Shown one piece after another: positions 60,001 through 64,000 of a stretch of DNA of 64,000 bases. The stretch covers positions 59,766,057 to 59,830,056 of the forward strand of contig CM054120.1 in assembly GCA_028673005.1 (NCBI GenBank), in the 5' to 3' direction. This DNA is from Tanypteryx hageni (taxonomy: Eukaryota > Arthropoda > Insecta > Odonata > Petaluridae). Within the stretch, counting starts at the first letter, position 1. The number at the start of each line of letters is the position of its first letter. A model generated the notes under the pieces. The model did not search any database and was not told where the DNA came from. It saw only the letters and a program-made list of their open reading frames with translations. The translations under genes and the position numbers were made by a program.

Positions 60001-60174
60001 AAAACCCCTATTTAACGAATCTCTGGTGGAGTGATTCTTCTTACCCTAAATTGAGGTTTTCATTAAATGGAGGTTATGCTAAATTACCCCAATGTAGGTC
60101 GGAACCTGAAAAAATATTCATTACATACGGGTTTTCACAAAATGCGGGAACGTTAAATCGTGATTTCACTGTAT
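60001..60174. mobile_element. Possible Tigger-like MITE
   Basis: The right edge read on the minus strand is CAGTGAAATCACGATTTAAC followed by GTTCCCGCATTTTGTG, with TA outside, which is the style of pogo/Tigger ends. Inside, TTAACGAAT, TTAAATGGAGG and ACGGGTTTTC words recur in the manner of subterminal repeats. The left end is not convincing. Confidence 0.35.
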
Positions 60175-61514
60175 TATAGTAAAAAAGAATATGCCAAAAC
60201 TAATTCACCATTTTCCTTAACATTGTGAGGTTGAAATGAAAAACTTTCTTCCACGCCCGCACAAACTTTAGATATATTCACGATATTTGCGTTGCGTTTG
60301 ATTATAACCGTTTTGACGACAAAATGTGATTAATAACATGATGATATTGCGCTCGCAACACTTCAGAAAAGCTCCTTACATATTACTTGCAGTATACCAG
60401 AAGTCCCATATTGTTATCGGACACACTAGTATTTAGAGAAATATATCACATGTGATTAAATTACTTGCTATGTATTAGGTCCCATGAATCACGTGGGGAC
60501 AGGGAACGAGTTAAGAATACCCATCCTTTATCGTTTAAATTGCGTTTTATGGATTAAATATGATTATTTCGAAATACCTATGTTTTTGCAGTGAAATGAT
60601 TTTGACTTCGTGTACACGAGTATTTTGAATAAACCGGGTGTGCATTAATGAAAGTTTACTATATGTGTGTGTGTGTGTGTGTGAAAATGGAATGGCACCA
60701 TTGGTTACGGAAGAGAGGTAATGATGCTTGGGTGAGCGGAAAATAAACCCGCAGTTTGGAGAAATCCGCTTTTTAAACACGGAACAATGGCTCGGCTGCT
60801 GCAGGTGCAAGTATTTCTGCATTAACAAGGGAAATGTTGCCGTGTCACGGGATAAAATATAAAGAAAAGGTCGTTTTTGTGATTTTTTCCTCTTAAAAAC
60901 ACTGTGCCGTGAATTTTTTTTCCCTCCGTGTTCGCTGATTTTCGTAGGCATTTTAAAAATCAGGCTTATTAATTTCTTCCGCAAATGAATACTTCTGTTC
61001 TTTCGTAGTTATTTGCCTTCAAGCGTGTTCTGTTCGCAAACATTCGCACGTGTAAAATCGAATCAGGAGTAAACACGATGAACACATTTATTTAAGGGCT
61101 CGTGAAGCTTTTCGCGTATCGCATGATTATACTGAATTTTTATTTTTGCTTAAAATAACGTAGGAAAGAGATTCTTAGCAACGTTATGCACTAAAACTAC
61201 TGCATTTTAGCGTGGAAAATCCAGCGTGATCTAAAGTCAAAATGTGCATATTGCAAATTTAAACTTTTTAGGATATAAACTAAAACTTTATGTTCCGGGT
61301 ATGATCCAATTTTAGGTTGGCAACCTGTCTATTATGATCGAAATATTATTTAAAAAGCGTGACAATAGTATTAATCCGTTCAAATTTCATAAATCAAAAG
61401 TCAATCGAAATAATTGCGAATAAATAGCGAAAAGCTTATGCCAAATGTATTTTTTTAATTTTAGCCATCTCATATCAGCATATATCAGCGATAACATAAA
61501 CAAACAGTAAATTC
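60175..61514. other. No gene recognised; (GT)n microsatellite at 60664-60683
   Basis: About ten GT dinucleotides are seen at 60664-60683. The overlapping minus-strand open frame 60547-60984 contains a His/Thr run made by this repeat and has no recognised domain. Confidence 0.5.
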
Positions 61515-61592
61515 CATGTCCTGGGCTAGATTTGAATCTACGGCCCTGAAATCGGTGGTCATACATGCTAACCACCCGTTTACTAACTCCCA
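61515..61592 (-). mobile_element. tRNA-derived SINE head, minus strand
   Basis: On the minus strand TAGTAAACGGGTGGTTAGC serves as A box and AGATTCAAATCTA as a degraded B box at the expected spacing, followed by GCCCAGGACATGGAATTT. Stems pair only partly, so this is a retroposed copy, not a functional tRNA. Confidence 0.5.
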
Positions 61593-62190
61593 TTTTAGAT
61601 GGAAGTGAGAAAAATATGTTTTTTTTTTGAATATTCAACCGATTTCTTTTCAAACATATCTTCTATCGCCGTATACGAAGCTTTGATACCGGACGAAGGA
61701 CTCGGGAATCGTGGAACATTGGTAGCCATCGGAGTTTCTCTGGACGAAAGCCAAAGCGGAAAAGAGTAGTAAGGAGAGAAAGAGAGGGGGAGGGAAGGTG
61801 GAGAGAGTGCGAGAGAAATGCTGAAAGGTGGAGAGAGTCGGGGAGAGAGAGGAGGTTGTGAAAGTATGGGAGAAAGAAGAGGACTTGAAAGAGAGCAATA
61901 GCGGTGGCAGCAAATGAATGTAGATGGAGGATTGGAACGAGAAAGGAAGGAGCGGCGCGTTAAAAAGGGATGCGGATCGGAGGGAAAGAAATAGAAGAAG
62001 AGGAATAAAAGGGAAGGAAATGTACAATAAAATAAAACTTAAAAAACAAGACATGAGGGACTGATTGATTCGACCCTTTATTGGAGAACTTAGGTCCTTT
62101 TGAACCTCTCTACTACCTAACCACGTGAGTCCTTTGACATAAAATCCATACTTAGTTACCAAAAAGATAAAAAGTTAACAAAAAATATGG
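61593..62190. other. Purine-rich tract, no gene
   Basis: 61743-62030 is dominated by GAGAGA, GGAGAAAG and GAAAGGA words. The minus-strand open frame 61650-62162 is a Ser/Leu/Phe-rich product of this skew. Nothing else is seen. Confidence 0.5.
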
Positions 62191-62504
62191 GATGGAATAA
62201 AGTGATCTAAATATCCTATGCAGGCAAACATAATCTGTCAAGTTGGGTATATTTTTGAAAGGGGAAAATTTTTTCTAAGATTGGGAACCGAACCCGCTTC
62301 TTCCAGTGGCTGAACTATCGTAGCAGATCGGATGTCACATGTTTTAACGCGGGTGATTTCTTAGTTGGGGCTGGGCAAGTCAAGCTAGTGGAGGAACCAG
62401 GTTTAATTCCCGGTCATAGCAGAATTTTTTCCAGTTTAAAAAATATTCCAAACTTTACAGATTATGCCTGTCAGCATAGTATCTTGAGATTACTTTATTC
62501 CATC
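62191..62504. mobile_element. Head-to-head pair of tRNA-derived SINEs (imperfect palindrome)
   Basis: The left arm 62191-62295, read on the minus strand, and the right arm 62401-62504 share a B-box region (GGGTTCGGTTCCC; GGTTTAATTCCC), a GAATTTTTTCC-like link, ACAGATTATG and a shared end ACTTTATTCCATC. So two copies of one short SINE face each other with their tRNA heads in the middle (about 62300-62400). Divergence between arms is high, so both are old. Confidence 0.65.
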
Positions 62505-62630
62505 AATTTCTAGCTTGCAATCTCACAATCTGAGAGGGAGGGATTTTCCTTGATGTATCTCTTGGAGGACGTGCGTTGGGGGTGGTTGATACACTACCTT
62601 GGCTAGCCCATACTCAACTAATGAATTACC

Positions 62631-62722
62631 TGATTCGGTAGTTCAGTGGTAGAATATCCGCCCAGCATGTCGTACGACCCTGGTTCGATTCCCGGTCATA
62701 GTGGAATTTTTTCCCCTTCCGC
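62631..62722 (+). mobile_element. tRNA-derived SINE head, plus strand
   Basis: TAGTTCAGTGG (62639-62649) is a good A box, of the kind seen in tRNA-Gly, and GGTTCGATTCC (62682-62692) is a perfect B box. The following CATAGTGGAATTTTTTCCCC link is shared with the neighbouring SINE pair, so it is the same or a sister family. The acceptor stem does not pair. Confidence 0.65.
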
Positions 62723-63269
62723 AAAGTTTTTATGTAATGAAACTTTTATGAGGAACATCGAAAGGGGAGGTACGACATTTCCAAATTAAATTATCTGTAT
62801 CTATATACGCAAGTGTAAAATGTAAAATTAAAAGTATGACTTGGATGTATTTATCATGTACTGAAAATGTACGTGGAAATTACGACATATAATAATGATA
62901 CGCATTTATTTACATAAAGTTAAGTAAATATGATGGTAAAAGCATCCAGTTAATATTGTTCTTCGTATCGGTTTCTGTAAAACTAGTACAACGCATCGCA
63001 TGTATATAAAAGATTATTTACCTTTTCATGCCACATTTTTCGTAAAACATGCGTTGATGTTTGTAGAAAAATATTGAGATTCCTGATTTCAAATATCATC
63101 TCTACTGTTGCCGCATTCAAATACAAGTCTACCTTTCTTTCCTTCCTGTTTAACAGTTTTTTATCTCATATCAAATAACCACGTTAACAATACATCCTAA
63201 TCTCTAAGCTTCATGCAACTCCAAAATTCGCTAATTTAAGAATGTACTCCTCTTGGTAATACTAATATG
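62723..63269. other. AT-rich DNA, no gene recognised
   Basis: Nothing beyond ordinary AT-rich sequence is seen. Confidence 0.5.
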
Positions 63270-64000
63270 TAGGGTGACCAGATTCTGAGGAAGTAAAACC
63301 GAGACTCAATGTGTTCTGGGTAAGAAAAACCGGGACATAACCGGGAAAATATAAGTTCTTTAGTTTTTTGTGGCTTACATTCCAAACAGATAAATTCTGC
63401 GTAGCTTGGATATGATTTTCTTGACAAAGTAGCCCTTAATTCTTTTCAAATTCTAACATTATGTGCACAAAATTATTATATGTGGAATTGGTCAGAAAAT
63501 TGATGGGAACAAATATTTTAGAGTCATATTTACCGTATTTTCGGGCTATGAAACACACCCCAAGTTTTTAGAAAATTTTCCAGAAAAAAAGGTATTTTGG
63601 TCCACCAAAGCACGTCGCGTATCATTTCTAGCCGTGGCTAAATCCGTATCTGGTCACACTCAAGATCATATTATGGCGTGATAACAGTTAAATATATCAT
63701 TTTAGGTAAACTTAATTCATTAAAGTAAATAGGGATGATTTAAAACATAAATAATTGCTTCGAAACTCGTATAGCTAAATGTGCCCTGCGTGCACTCGGT
63801 TGTCGGAGTGCGCTGCACATTTCGCACCGATATGCACCCGTTACGGATTGTAATTATTTGAACTTCATTGAAAGATGTGATTTTAATTCATGATAATTGG
63901 ATTGCATGTGTAATAATATATAACTGGTGGAATTTGATTTATTTATTCCATATTTATGAAATAAATAAAGAATTTTTAACCGGGACAAATACTAAACCGG
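63270..64000. mobile_element. hAT-like element, left part, runs off the window
   Basis: TAGGGTGACCAGATTCTGAG at 63270 followed by AAAACCGAGAC and AAAACCGGGACATAACCGGG resembles the GGGTGACCA...CCCGGTTT ends of a hAT-type group. The window's last 20 bases carry AACCGGGACAAATACTAAAC, which looks like the approach to the inverted right end. The body (730+ bp) has no convincing coding frame, so a non-autonomous copy is likely. The right end is outside. Confidence 0.5.

Noticed and set aside
62631..62722. Functional tRNA gene
   Set aside because: A and B boxes are good but the acceptor stem does not pair; the same head occurs in neighbouring SINE copies.
1..64000. CRISPR arrays, rRNA genes, endogenous viral genes or LTR retrotransposons
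   Set aside because: No spaced identical repeats, rRNA-like blocks, gag-pol motifs or paired long terminal repeats were seen.

Overview
This window looks like nuclear DNA from a eukaryote, most likely an arthropod and perhaps an insect. It is AT-rich and intron/intergenic in character. Almost all recognisable coding sequence belongs to transposable elements of families common in arthropods: irritans-like mariner, two pogo/Tigger elements, RTE-type LINEs with (ATG)n tails, tRNA-derived SINEs, and hAT- and piggyBac-type miniature elements. There are no operons, no bacterial-type genes, no CRISPR array and no rRNA. The species cannot be told from the sequence alone.

Only one host gene piece is supported: a minus-strand coding exon at 8649-8813. 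It encodes the first 55 residues of a small single-pass membrane protein and ends at a clear GTGAGT splice donor. It lies in a locally GC/CpG-rich patch that may hold its promoter. Its further exons were not found and probably lie outside or far away. Other GC-richer islands (9650-11520, 17541-18360, 21240-21600, 39440-39880, 45400-46075, 52629-52870, 55370-55900, 59420-59930) have open frames on both strands but no recognisable protein. They may be promoter or regulatory DNA.

Layout. 1-8.6 kb: AT-rich, no gene. 8.6-11.5 kb: the exon, then CpG/purine-rich DNA. 15.2-16.4 kb: an internally deleted Tigger. 20.9 kb: a hAT MITE. 25.1-26.0 kb: a tandem pair of 482-bp SINE-like units. 28.2-35.4 kb: a dense transposon cluster made of a 3'-truncated mariner (minus), a tRNA-like unit, a nearly full-length RTE-type LINE with two nonsense codons and frameshifts, a SINE head (minus), and a Tigger with a nearly whole transposase and direct iterons at both ends. 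36.8-39.1 kb: a 2.3-kb foldback-like element whose two ends are inverted arrays of a ~33-bp unit. 41.2-42.2 kb: a pyrimidine minisatellite. 43.7-44.25 kb: a perfect 276-bp-period tandem duplication. 51.2-53.6 kb: small inverted-repeat elements and a piggyBac-type MITE. 54.4-54.9 kb: a 10-bp-period (TCCCTCCCTC)n satellite. 56.0-56.8 kb: a LINE 3' fragment. 58.1-58.5 kb: a hAT MITE with target duplication. 58.6-59.3 kb: GA-rich DNA. 61.5-62.7 kb: a tRNA-SINE cluster with a head-to-head palindrome. 63.27 kb to the end: the left part of a hAT-like element running off the window.

I found no clear new multi-gene system. The most unusual structure is the 36.8-39.1 kb element with subterminal ~33-bp arrays. 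Coordinates of element ends were read by eye and may be off by a few bases.
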